DNA of 39,144 bases, taken from contig CAZLLI010000020.1 of the NCBI GenBank assembly GCA_964560355.1, forward strand, positions 1 to 39,144. Reading direction: 5' to 3'. A program made the translations under genes and the position numbers. Positions within the stretch are counted from its first letter, which is position 1. Every line of letters starts with the position of its first letter. The stretch comes from JAKEHA01 sp964560355. GTDB taxonomy: Bacteria; Krumholzibacteriota; Krumholzibacteriia; WVZY01; JAKEHA01. The notes beneath the pieces were generated by a model. That model saw only the letters and a program-made list of their open reading frames with translations. It searched no databases and was not told the DNA's origin. Positions 15,034 to 23,706 of the stretch are shown one piece after another.

Positions 15034-18000
15034 ATGATCACACGGCGAACGCACCCGCTTCGCGGCGGTGCTGCTCGATGCCTCCTCGTGTCTTTCGTTG
15101 TCACTCTCGTAATACTCCCACAACTCGCCGCCGCCCAGATGGGTTACTCCGGCGGACCCGGCGCTCCCAACAAAGCCAAACTCGAGGCGAACGTTCCCGC
15201 TCTGGAAGCGATGCAGCGCGAACTCTCCAGCCGGCGCGCGGCGCAATTGCTGTCGCCGGTTTATCGATCACTCATGGAGGGGACGAGTCCGCTCGCGCAG
15301 GCGATGCGCGCCGATCGCGACATCGCGCTGCAATACGTCGACGAGAACGGACGTCCCATCTACTACTCGATCGACAACGTCAACGCGGCGGCCACGATCG
15401 GGACCAACAAGGTGCGCCCGGGCGGCAGCTCGCCGTACAACATGAGCGGGTCGCTGACCAGCTCGACCGAGCTCGGCATCTGGGACGCCGGTTCGGCGCT
15501 GACCACCCACCAAGAATTGACCGGCCGCATCGTCTTGGGTGACGGCGCCGCGTCGCACTGGCACTCGACCCACGTCGCCGGCACCATGATCGCGACCGGC
15601 GTCGACGCGAATGCCAAGGGCATGTCGTACGCCGCGACCGGAATGCGCTCGTACGAGTGGACCAACGATTCGGCGGAGATGGCGGCGGCCGCGGCCGCGG
15701 GCATGTACACGTCGAACCACTCCTACGGGAACATCCTGGGCTGGTTCTTCGACGGCACCTACGGCTGGATGTGGTTCGGCGATATCAATGTCAGCACGAC
15801 CGAGGACTACAATTTCGGTCGCTACAGCCAGATCGCCGTCGACTATGACAACGTCGCGTACAACGCGCCGCAATACTTGATCTGCAAGGCGGCCGGCAAC
15901 GACCGCAACAACACCGGCCCGGCGCCCGGCACGACGCACTGGCACTGGAGCAGTGTCGCGGGGGCGTGGCTGTCCTCCACCGACACGCATCCCAGCGACG
16001 CGCAGAGCGGCGGCTTCGACACCATGGACGCCCCCGCGAACGCAAAGAACATCCTCACGGTGGGCGCCGTTAACGACATCCCCGCGGGCTACGTGAACCC
16101 AGCCAGCGTCGTCATGTCGACGTTCTCGAGCTGGGGCCCGACCGACGACGGCCGCATCAAGCCGGACGTGGTCGGCAACGGCGTGGGCCTGTACTCGTGC
16201 GAGAATTCGAGCAACATCGCTTACACCACTGCCGACGGCACCTCGATGGCGACGCCGAACGTTTCCGGTTCGATCAACCTGCTCACGCAGGCGTGGATGT
16301 ACTGGGGCGGTTGGGACCTCATCGCGGACGAAACCCCGGCGCCGCGCTCGGCCACCATCAAGGCCATCGTGATCGCGACCGCCGATGAGGCGGGCGCGTC
16401 CAACGGCCCCGACTACTCGAACGGCTGGGGCCTCATGAACACCGAGCGCGCGATGGACGTCATCGCGCACAACGCGGTGTTGGGCTTCAACGCGGCATTC
16501 CCGGCCCTCGGACCGATGGGCGCGGGTGAAACCAATCTTCCGCAGAACACCGTCGACTCGTACTACTTCTACGTCGACTCGCCGGCGCGCACGCCCAAGA
16601 TCACCGTGGCGTGGACCGACCCCGCCGGCGCGGTGTCGTCGAACACCGTCGACCCGACCACCAGCCGGCTCGTGAACGATCTCGACATCCGCATGGTCCG
16701 CGTCAGCGACAACGCCACGGTTTCTCCGTGGGTGCTGAATCCGGCCCTTCCGGGCAACGCCGCGACGCAGGGCGACAACACGCGCGACAACGTCGAAAAG
16801 ATCAACATGTACTCCACGCAACCGGCGAAGTTCAAGCTCACGGTGGCGCACAAGGGTGCGTCGCTGGTGGGCGGCAGCCAGAACTACTCGCTTGCGTGGC
16901 ATGACATCGAGCCGGTGCAGCCCCCGCAGCCCACCGTGGGCAGCGTGCTGAGCGTCGACTCGCATCCGTTCGCCGCACCCGCCGCGTGGACACGCGACAA
17001 CACGTCCTCCGGCTACTACTTGACCTCCCTCAAGGCGTTCACCGTCACCGCCATCGGCATCAAGGCCGACCTGTTCCGGAAGCAGACCCTAACCGTGAAC
17101 ATCTACGCGTCGAACAACCAAGTGCGCGGCGCGCTCTTGGCGTCGGCGTCGGCCACCGTGTACCACCCGGGCGACGTCTACCAGTACGTTCCCATCAACT
17201 TCACCTTCCAGGACTGCACCGAGTACGACGTCAACGTGTCGTGGGGAGAGGTTCGTCAGCTCCCCGGCTTCATCGAAGGAACCGTAAAGCCGTTCGATCT
17301 CGCAGGGACGTTCCGAATCCTCAACGGTGAGTACAACGGCAACGCGGGCGACGGCGCCTTCGTGCGCTTGAGCTTCATCGGGTCCGCCCCTTCGCCGGGC
17401 CTCGTGACCGATTTGGACCCGGCGCAGGGCACGCCGCTCTTGAACGCGGGCGGCATCTTCGACAGCAATCAGGGTCGCGGGATCTACATCCGCGCCAATC
17501 AGACCGTGGCGCTCAACACGTTCGGCATGGAAGTGAATCATGTCGCGGGCCAGCGCCTCACCGCCAACCTCTACGCAGCCGTCGGCACCACACGCGGCGC
17601 GCTCCTCGCCACCGGTTTCATCGTTGTGCCGGGCTCGGGGTTGCAGTGGCACGACGTGCCCATCAACTACGTGCTCGAGGAAGGCAAGGAGTACGACCTC
17701 GAGATGTTCGTCGGAGACACCATACTGTGGCACTGGTGGAATGAGCCGCTCCCCACCCAGCCGTACATCAAGGGACCGATTCAGGTGGTCAACGGGGAGT
17801 TGGACGGGGACGCCACCAACACGGCCATCCCCCACTTCCGCGTGAAATACGACGTCGGTGTCGCCGCCGACGCGCGCGAGATCACGCGGCCATTCCTCGG
17901 TAATTCGACCGGGTTGAGCGGCGGCAGCTTCGCCTTCGGCCACTACATCAACGCCATCAAGGACCAGCATCTCTCGTCGGTGGGCTGGATGGCCGACATC

Positions 18001-18630
18001 CCGCTGGGCCAGACCATCACCGTGAACGTGTACAACGCGACGGGCACGACGCGCGGCGGACTCATCGCGAGCGGAAGCCTGACGTCCAACGGGCCGGGCA
18101 TGCGGTGGCACGACGTTCCCGTCGCCGCCTTCTTGAACGGAGGCAACGCGTACGACGTCGAAGTCGATTGGCTGGCCACGTCGCCGACCTTCGAGTACTG
18201 GGTGAATCCGGTCATTCCGCAGCCGTGGACCGCTTACGGAATTCTCCAGGTGGTGGTGGGCGAGTTCGGCGGGACGCCGGATCCGTCAAACGAGTTCATC
18301 GAGATGCGGCTTAACTCGTGCCTGGGCGAAGCGGCCACCGACGCGCCGCCCGCGCGCGGCACGCCCGCGTTCACGCTCCACGCGCCGTATCCGAACCCCA
18401 CTTCGGGCACCGCGACCATCGACTTCACGCTCGACAAGGAGTCGCACGTGAGTATCGACATGTACGACGTGGCCGGACGCCGCGTGGCGACGCTGATCAA
18501 CAACGCGTCGCGCCCCGCCGGCCTCGGGAGCGTCACCCTCGACACACGATCCATTCCGTCCGGCATCTACTTCTTGAAGCTGCAGGCGGAGCGGAAGAGT
18601 GTGACGAGAAAGATCACGATCATGCATTAG
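15034..18630 (+). CDS. Secreted S8 subtilisin-like protease with tripled domain and sorting domain
   Basis: This 1198-residue protein starts with a 34-residue signal peptide (ending PQLAAA), and GGAG precedes the ATG. The catalytic triad of family S8 is visible: D151 in GIWDAGS, H180 in HSTHVAGT and S404 in DGTSMATPNVSG; an oxyanion Asn is likely in CKAAGNDRNN. A P-domain-like jelly roll follows (about 480-630), with VAWTDPAG and RLVNDLDIRM. Residues about 632-1100 are three tandem copies of a domain of about 155 residues (VNIYASN.VRGALLA, ANLYAAVGTTRGALLA, VNVYNATGTTRGGLIA). Residues 1117-1198 are a FlgD-type sorting domain (PYPNPTSGTATIDF, IPSGIYFLKL, KITIMH). It probably acts outside the cell or on the surface after type IX-type export. 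Confidence 0.95.
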   Translation: MITRRTHPLRGGAARCLLVSFVVTLVILPQLAAAQMGYSGGPGAPNKAKLEANVPALEAMQRELSSRRAAQLLSPVYRSLMEGTSPLAQAMRADRDIALQYVDENGRPIYYSIDNVNAAATIGTNKVRPGGSSPYNMSGSLTSSTELGIWDAGSALTTHQELTGRIVLGDGAASHWHSTHVAGTMIATGVDANAKGMSYAATGMRSYEWTNDSAEMAAAAAAGMYTSNHSYGNILGWFFDGTYGWMWFGDINVSTTEDYNFGRYSQIAVDYDNVAYNAPQYLICKAAGNDRNNTGPAPGTTHWHWSSVAGAWLSSTDTHPSDAQSGGFDTMDAPANAKNILTVGAVNDIPAGYVNPASVVMSTFSSWGPTDDGRIKPDVVGNGVGLYSCENSSNIAYTTADGTSMATPNVSGSINLLTQAWMYWGGWDLIADETPAPRSATIKAIVIATADEAGASNGPDYSNGWGLMNTERAMDVIAHNAVLGFNAAFPALGPMGAGETNLPQNTVDSYYFYVDSPARTPKITVAWTDPAGAVSSNTVDPTTSRLVNDLDIRMVRVSDNATVSPWVLNPALPGNAATQGDNTRDNVEKINMYSTQPAKFKLTVAHKGASLVGGSQNYSLAWHDIEPVQPPQPTVGSVLSVDSHPFAAPAAWTRDNTSSGYYLTSLKAFTVTAIGIKADLFRKQTLTVNIYASNNQVRGALLASASATVYHPGDVYQYVPINFTFQDCTEYDVNVSWGEVRQLPGFIEGTVKPFDLAGTFRILNGEYNGNAGDGAFVRLSFIGSAPSPGLVTDLDPAQGTPLLNAGGIFDSNQGRGIYIRANQTVALNTFGMEVNHVAGQRLTANLYAAVGTTRGALLATGFIVVPGSGLQWHDVPINYVLEEGKEYDLEMFVGDTILWHWWNEPLPTQPYIKGPIQVVNGELDGDATNTAIPHFRVKYDVGVAADAREITRPFLGNSTGLSGGSFAFGHYINAIKDQHLSSVGWMADIPLGQTITVNVYNATGTTRGGLIASGSLTSNGPGMRWHDVPVAAFLNGGNAYDVEVDWLATSPTFEYWVNPVIPQPWTAYGILQVVVGEFGGTPDPSNEFIEMRLNSCLGEAATDAPPARGTPAFTLHAPYPNPTSGTATIDFTLDKESHVSIDMYDVAGRRVATLINNASRPAGLGSVTLDTRSIPSGIYFLKLQAERKSVTRKITIMH

Positions 18631-18647
18631 TACCATCGGCGTTCGGT

Positions 18648-18680
18648 GGGCGGGCCCGCGCGTCACGCGCGGGCTCGCCC
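18648..18680 (+). terminator. Strong GC hairpin after the subtilisin gene
   Basis: A 15-bp stem with one G-T pair and a TCA loop (arms 18648-18662 and 18666-18680) lies 18 bases after the stop codon. No U-tract follows, so it may act as a 3'-end barrier rather than a classical terminator. A second perfect palindrome, CGGACGCGCGTCCG, lies at 18684-18697. Confidence 0.5.
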
Positions 18681-18743
18681 CGCCGGACGCGCGTCCGACG
18701 GCCCACGCACCCGCTTCGATACCGACACCGGAGGCCTTGCTTC

Positions 18744-21700
18744 ATGCTCACGCGTTTTATCCGCCTGTTCGTTCTCGGCCTGTTCCTCTCCCTTCCCATC
18801 ACCGTTCGCGCCGCTTCCGCGTTCGACGGGCTCACGCTGGTCGTGGTCGACGCGCCCGACATCGCGGCGCTCCACCGCGCGCGCGCGCTCGTGCAAGAAA
18901 ACGGCGGGCACATCGGCGTGATGGTGCCGCCGTCGATCATGATCGGATGGGTCGACCCCGCGACCGCGTCGAAGCTCGTCGGCCGGGCCGGCATTCGCGA
19001 CGTTCGCTGGAGCGAAACCGCCGCCGACCTCTATCAGATTACAGACGACCAGTCGCTGTCCGCGATCGAGACGTTCAACACGGTGGTGAGCGGCGCGTAC
19101 GAGCGCAGGAATCTCGAAGCGATGCAATCACTCGCGCCCAACGCGAACACGCCGCGCGCGGGCGACGCCTTCGCGCGCGAGCCCGGCGACGTCGCCGACA
19201 TCCTCGAGAATTTGCGCGGCGCCGGCCTCGACCCGGCGGCGCTGGAGTCGCGCGGCATTCTGCCGCGCGGCGCGCTGGACGGTTCGTCGACCCTGACCTA
19301 CGCCGACAAGATGACGGGCACGGTCGCGGTCACGTTCTTCTTGGTGGAGAGCGACGGCACCGGCGCCGACCCCGACTCGTGGGACTGGACGCCCGAAGAC
19401 ATGCAAGAGTACATGGACGCCGCCGTGGTGGGGCTGTTGTGGTGGAGCGGACGCGCGGAAGGCCATCGCGATTGCTGGGTGACGTTCCTCGTCAACCACG
19501 TGTCCGCGTTCGACCCGCGCTGCCGCCAGTGGGTGGAGCCGTCGCTGCACGAGAGCAACTTCGTCTCCACGTGGGCGTCGAACGTGATGACCAAGATGGG
19601 TTACCCCTCCGGCAACCACTTCAGCAAGGTCGACGCCTTCAACAATTGGCAGGAAGCGACGTACCAGGTCAACAGCGCCTACTCGTCGTTCATCGCTTAC
19701 AACCCCATCGGGGCGCCGTCCAACTTCGCCGACGGCGGCTACGCGTTCGCGTGGATCTACGGCCCGTATTTCTGGGGGCTGTTCCGCACGCCGGGGTGGA
19801 GCCACGACGTCGTCGTGTCGCACGAGACCGGCCACATCTTCGGCGCCTGCGACGAATACACCGGCGGGTGCTCGTCGTGCGCCAGCACGTGCAGCGCCTA
19901 CGGCGGCGCCAACGCGAACTGCGAGGACTGCAACCCGATGTCGCGCCCGTGCATGATGCGGTCGAACGAAAACAGCGTGTGCCAGTACACCAAGACCATG
20001 ATCGGGTGGGACGCGCTGACGCCGTGCGCGCCCGCGCCGCCGGCACCGCTCCCCGCGCCGACGCTCGCGTCGTCGACGCCGGGCGCCGGACTCGTCGGCA
20101 CCGACGTCACCCTGACCATCACCGGCTCGCACTTCGTCGCCGGCGTGCAGGCCGACCTCGGCCCCGACGTGTTCGTGAACACCACGACGCTCGTCAACGC
20201 GACCACGCTGACGGTGTGGGCGTCGGTGTTCAACGGCGCGCCGCTCGGACCCGTCGACGTGGTGGTGCGCAATCGCGACGGCCAAACCGCGACGCTGGTC
20301 GGCGCGTTCGAGATCCAGCCCACGCGCAAGCACTACTTTTCGCCTTCCGGCGCCAACGTGTTCCCGTACCTCTCGCCCGCCAACGCCGGCACCGCGCTCG
20401 CCGACGTCATGGCGGCGGCCGCCGACGGCGACACCGTGCTGGTGCCGACCATGTCGTTCACGAACTTCTCGCTCGGCTTCGACCGCGGCGTCACCCTGCA
20501 GGGCGCGTGGAACGCGTCGTTCACGGCGCGCAACCTCGCCACCGGCAAGACGACGATCGACCTCGCGGGCATCGTCGACTTCTACCCGACCTCCGACGGC
20601 GGCGGCATCGACGGCTTCGTGCTCGCGAACGGCGACGGCCGCGAAGACATCCTCCCCGCCATGGCGCGCTACGCGGGCGCGGTGCGCGTGTACCAGAGCA
20701 CGGTTTCGATTCGTAATTGCGAGATTCGCAACAGCGTCACCGGGGCGCAGGAGCAGCTCGGGTACGGCGGCGCCATCTACGGCTATCAGTCCAACGTGAC
20801 CGTCGCCAACTGCAACATCCACGACAACGTCGCCACCAAGGGCGGCGCGCTCTACCTCGACCAGTGCAGCGGGTCGATCACGGGCACCACCATTCGCAAC
20901 CACCACGTGCTGACCACGGGGACGCTGCAGCCGGAAGGGTCGGGCGTGTACCTGGTGGGCGCGAACAACTTCACTCTGGCCAACAACACCATCGACCACA
21001 ACACCGGCGGGCAGTACGGGGGCGGCGTTCTGGCCGAAGGATCGACCAACGTCGTCGTCGACGGCGGCGTGATCGCGTACAACGCGGTCGCGCTGGGCGG
21101 TGGCGCCATCGCGCTGAAGAGCACGAGCGGCGACGTGCAGCGCGCGACCGTGCGGCGCAACACCGCGCTGGTCGCGGGCGGCGTCATGGTGACGGCGACC
21201 ACGGCCTGCACGGTGAGCGAGTGCCGCATTGAGTGGAACACGGGGACGTTCGTGGGCGGACTCGTCGCCGACGGCGTCGTGTCGGTGACGCACAACCTCC
21301 TCGTCGGCAATTCGTCGGCGAATCTGTGCGGCGGCATGAGCGTGTCGGGGGTCACCAACGGCGTGGTGGCGGGCAACACGCTCGACCGCAACGCGACCGC
21401 CTCCGGCGCGGGCGGCATCAACTTGGCGTCGACGACGGTTCCCGTCTTCAACAATATCGTGACGCATTCGACCGGGGTCGGCATCGCGGTGAGCGGCGCG
21501 GCGCCGTCGCTCTTCGATTTCAACAATGTGTGGGACGCGACCGGCGGGTTGTACACGGGCGCCGTTCCGGGCGCGGGGTCGATTTCCGCCGACCCGCTCT
21601 TCGTCGACACGACGCTCGTCGACTACCACCTCGGCGTGCACTCGCCGTGCATCGACCGCGGCCGCACCGGCGCGCCCTACGACGACCCCGACGGGTCGCG

Positions 21701-22322
21701 CGGCGACATGGGACGCTACGGCTCGCACGCGTTCGTGATGGACCAGCCCGCGCGCATCCAGAACGCGACCCTGTTGTGGTCGGGGCCGGACCGCGTGCTC
21801 GACTGGGACGCGAGCACCGCGCCCGATGTCGCGCAGTACGCGATCTACGCAGACGCGGCGAGCGGATTTTTCCCGAGCGCGTCGAACTTCCTCACGTTCG
21901 TCGCCGCACCCATGTCGTCGTACGTGCTGGGACCGGGCAGCGGCTTGTACTACAAGGTCAACGCGGTCGACGCCGACGGCTACGCGGGCGGCTACTCCAA
22001 CGAAGCCACCAACCCGCCGCCGACCGGCACCGAACCGGTCGTTTATCGCACGCGCTTGTTCCAGAACACGCCCAACCCGTTCAACCCCGTCACCGAGATT
22101 CGCTTCGAATTGGCGGGGACGTCGGACGTCGACATCACCGTGTTCGACGCCGCGGGCCGCCTGGTACGCGTGCTCGAGCGCGCGACGCGGCCGGCCGGCG
22201 TGCACGGGGTGCGCTGGGACGGTCGTAACGACGCCGGTGCGCCGGTGTCGTCGGGCGTCTACTTCTATAAGATGACGACGACCGGCTTCGAGCAGACCCG
22301 CAAGATGGTGCTCCTGAAATAA
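18744..22322 (+). CDS. Secreted metzincin-like protein with TIG, beta-helix and sorting domains
   Basis: The 1192-residue protein begins at an ATG with GGAGG 9 bases upstream and has a signal peptide ending VRAAS. Residues 25-420 are a putative metalloprotease with HETGHIFGACDE at 360-371: H360 and H364 plus D370 fit an HEXXHXXGXXD metzincin-type zinc site with Glu361 as catalytic base. A cysteine-rich loop (CSSCASTCSAYGG) follows directly. A TIG/IPT Ig domain occupies about 430-530. A right-handed parallel beta-helix with many GGA/GGG turns occupies about 560-960. A linker with fibronectin-III-like features leads to the FlgD-type sorting domain at 1108-1192 (NTPNPFNPVTEIRFEL, VSSGVYFYKM, KMVLLK). 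It is probably a surface or secreted enzyme with an adhesive or glycan-binding helix. Confidence 0.9.
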   Translation: MLTRFIRLFVLGLFLSLPITVRAASAFDGLTLVVVDAPDIAALHRARALVQENGGHIGVMVPPSIMIGWVDPATASKLVGRAGIRDVRWSETAADLYQITDDQSLSAIETFNTVVSGAYERRNLEAMQSLAPNANTPRAGDAFAREPGDVADILENLRGAGLDPAALESRGILPRGALDGSSTLTYADKMTGTVAVTFFLVESDGTGADPDSWDWTPEDMQEYMDAAVVGLLWWSGRAEGHRDCWVTFLVNHVSAFDPRCRQWVEPSLHESNFVSTWASNVMTKMGYPSGNHFSKVDAFNNWQEATYQVNSAYSSFIAYNPIGAPSNFADGGYAFAWIYGPYFWGLFRTPGWSHDVVVSHETGHIFGACDEYTGGCSSCASTCSAYGGANANCEDCNPMSRPCMMRSNENSVCQYTKTMIGWDALTPCAPAPPAPLPAPTLASSTPGAGLVGTDVTLTITGSHFVAGVQADLGPDVFVNTTTLVNATTLTVWASVFNGAPLGPVDVVVRNRDGQTATLVGAFEIQPTRKHYFSPSGANVFPYLSPANAGTALADVMAAAADGDTVLVPTMSFTNFSLGFDRGVTLQGAWNASFTARNLATGKTTIDLAGIVDFYPTSDGGGIDGFVLANGDGREDILPAMARYAGAVRVYQSTVSIRNCEIRNSVTGAQEQLGYGGAIYGYQSNVTVANCNIHDNVATKGGALYLDQCSGSITGTTIRNHHVLTTGTLQPEGSGVYLVGANNFTLANNTIDHNTGGQYGGGVLAEGSTNVVVDGGVIAYNAVALGGGAIALKSTSGDVQRATVRRNTALVAGGVMVTATTACTVSECRIEWNTGTFVGGLVADGVVSVTHNLLVGNSSANLCGGMSVSGVTNGVVAGNTLDRNATASGAGGINLASTTVPVFNNIVTHSTGVGIAVSGAAPSLFDFNNVWDATGGLYTGAVPGAGSISADPLFVDTTLVDYHLGVHSPCIDRGRTGAPYDDPDGSRGDMGRYGSHAFVMDQPARIQNATLLWSGPDRVLDWDASTAPDVAQYAIYADAASGFFPSASNFLTFVAAPMSSYVLGPGSGLYYKVNAVDADGYAGGYSNEATNPPPTGTEPVVYRTRLFQNTPNPFNPVTEIRFELAGTSDVDITVFDAAGRLVRVLERATRPAGVHGVRWDGRNDAGAPVSSGVYFYKMTTTGFEQTRKMVLLK

Positions 22323-22338
22323 TCCCGGCTCCCCGCGG

Positions 22339-22366
22339 CCGCGGTGTCGTCTCCCTTACACCGCGG
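22339..22366 (+). terminator. Hairpin after the beta-helix protein gene
   Basis: CCGCGGTGT and ACACCGCGG form a perfect 9-bp stem with a 10-base loop, 16 bases after the stop codon. The run AAAATT starts 5 bases after the stem, so any U-tract is poor. Confidence 0.45.
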
Positions 22367-22416
22367 CGAGAAAATTCTGCCTACCGGCTGGAAATGGCGC
22401 TAGTTTTGCCTATGTT

Positions 22417-22434
22417 GTCTCGTTCCCACGAGAC
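22417..22434 (+). other. Small inverted repeat before the MFS gene
   Basis: GTCTCGT and ACGAGAC form a perfect 7-bp stem around TCCC, 18 bases upstream of the ATG at 22453. It could be an operator for a small regulator or a leader hairpin. Confidence 0.3.
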
Positions 22435-22452
22435 GGCGGCCGTTTCGAGTCG

Positions 22453-23673
22453 ATGGATAGCGCGAATCGCAGAATTCTCGCGACACTCCTGTTTTCCGTG
22501 TTCGCCACGGTGGTCGGGGTCGGCATCGTCGTCCCATTGCTTCCCGTGCACGCGCACCAGCTCGGCGGAACGGGCTTCCACATCGCGCTCATCGCGGGCG
22601 CTTACGCGGTCTCGCGCGCGTTCTTTCTCCCCCTGTTCGGCCATCTTTCGGATCGCAAGGGGCGCAAGACCTTCCTCACCGTCGGATTGTTCGCGTACGC
22701 GACTATCTCGATCGTGCTCGCGTACCTCGACAGCATCCCCGCGCTGGTGATCATTCGTCTGCTCCACGGCGTTGCCTCCGCGATGCTGATCCCCGTCTTC
22801 CAAGCCTACGCCGCCGACCTCGCCCCCGCCGGGCGCGAAGGCCGCGTGATGGGGTTGTACGGCACCGTGGTGCTGATCGGCATGAGCGTGGGCCCGGTCG
22901 CGGGCGGCTTGCTCAACGACCACTGGGGATTTCGCTCCACCTTCTGGATCATGGGTGCGCTCGCGATGGTGGGATTCGCCGCGTGCGCGCGGTTCCTGCC
23001 GCCCGCCGCGCACGAGCGCACACGCGTCGACGCCGCCGCGCCGCGCGCGTGGCACCATCTGCTCCGCGACCCCGGCGTGGCCAGCTTGTTCGCGTTTCGC
23101 TTCGCGTACGTGGTGTGCGTCGGCGTGATTTGGGCCTTCGTGCCGCTCTACGCGGCGCTCAAGCTTTCGCTCTCGAGCGCGTCGACCGGCCTCGTCATCA
23201 CGCTCGGCATCGCGAGCGGCGCCGTGCTCAACACGCCCATGGGCATTCTCGCCGACCGCGCGCCCAAGACGCTCATGGTCGCACTCGGCGGCGTGGTCGC
23301 CGCGTACGGCATGCTCGCGTTCTTGTGGGCCGACACCTACGCCGCCTTCTTGCTGGCGTCGGTGTGCTTCGGCGTCGGCGGCGGCATTTGCATGCCCGCG
23401 CTGATGGCGCTCGCGGCGAACGAAGGCGCGCGCTCCGACGCGATGGCCAGCGTGATGGCGCTGATGACGCTCGCCCACAGCCTCGGCATGCTCGCGGGCG
23501 CGCTCCTGGGCGGCGTCATGATGGACCGCTTCGAGTTGCGCTGGGTCTTCCCCGCCGGTGCCGCCGTGATGACGATGGGCGTCGCAGGATTCTTGGCGGA
23601 CGCGCTTGCGCGCCGCGCCAAGAGCTTCCCGGAGCGTCTCGCCCTCGTGTCGAGACAAAGCGCTTTCGATTGA
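22453..23673 (+). CDS. MFS transporter, drug/multidrug-efflux type
   Basis: This 406-residue protein has 12 predicted transmembrane helices. It shows the MFS motif A between helices 2 and 3 (GHLSDRKGRKTF), the repeat-like motif GILADRAPKTLM in the second half, and the antiporter-type motif SVGPVAGGLLND near helix 5. It most resembles the DHA1 group of drug/proton antiporters. The substrate cannot be told from sequence. The stop codon overlaps the -35 box of the apbE promoter. No clear Shine-Dalgarno sequence is seen at the ATG. Confidence 0.9.
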   Translation: MDSANRRILATLLFSVFATVVGVGIVVPLLPVHAHQLGGTGFHIALIAGAYAVSRAFFLPLFGHLSDRKGRKTFLTVGLFAYATISIVLAYLDSIPALVIIRLLHGVASAMLIPVFQAYAADLAPAGREGRVMGLYGTVVLIGMSVGPVAGGLLNDHWGFRSTFWIMGALAMVGFAACARFLPPAAHERTRVDAAAPRAWHHLLRDPGVASLFAFRFAYVVCVGVIWAFVPLYAALKLSLSSASTGLVITLGIASGAVLNTPMGILADRAPKTLMVALGGVVAAYGMLAFLWADTYAAFLLASVCFGVGGGICMPALMALAANEGARSDAMASVMALMTLAHSLGMLAGALLGGVMMDRFELRWVFPAGAAVMTMGVAGFLADALARRAKSFPERLALVSRQSAFD

Positions 23674-23698
23674 CGCCGTCGGCGCGCGTCAATAGACT
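23670..23698 (+). promoter_or_regulatory. Promoter of apbE, probably leaderless
   Basis: TTGACG (23670-23675) and TAGACT (23693-23698) are separated by exactly 17 bases. The ATG of apbE begins 8 bases after the -10 box, which places the predicted transcription start at or within 2 bases of the start codon. No ribosome-binding site is present. Confidence 0.6.
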
Positions 23699-23706
23699 CC
23701 GCGTCC

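Noticed and set aside
19128..22205. Long minus-strand open frame opposite the beta-helix protein gene
   Set aside because: Low-complexity Arg/Val/Asp/Ala product with no domain; the plus frame has a signal peptide, metal site and sorting domain.
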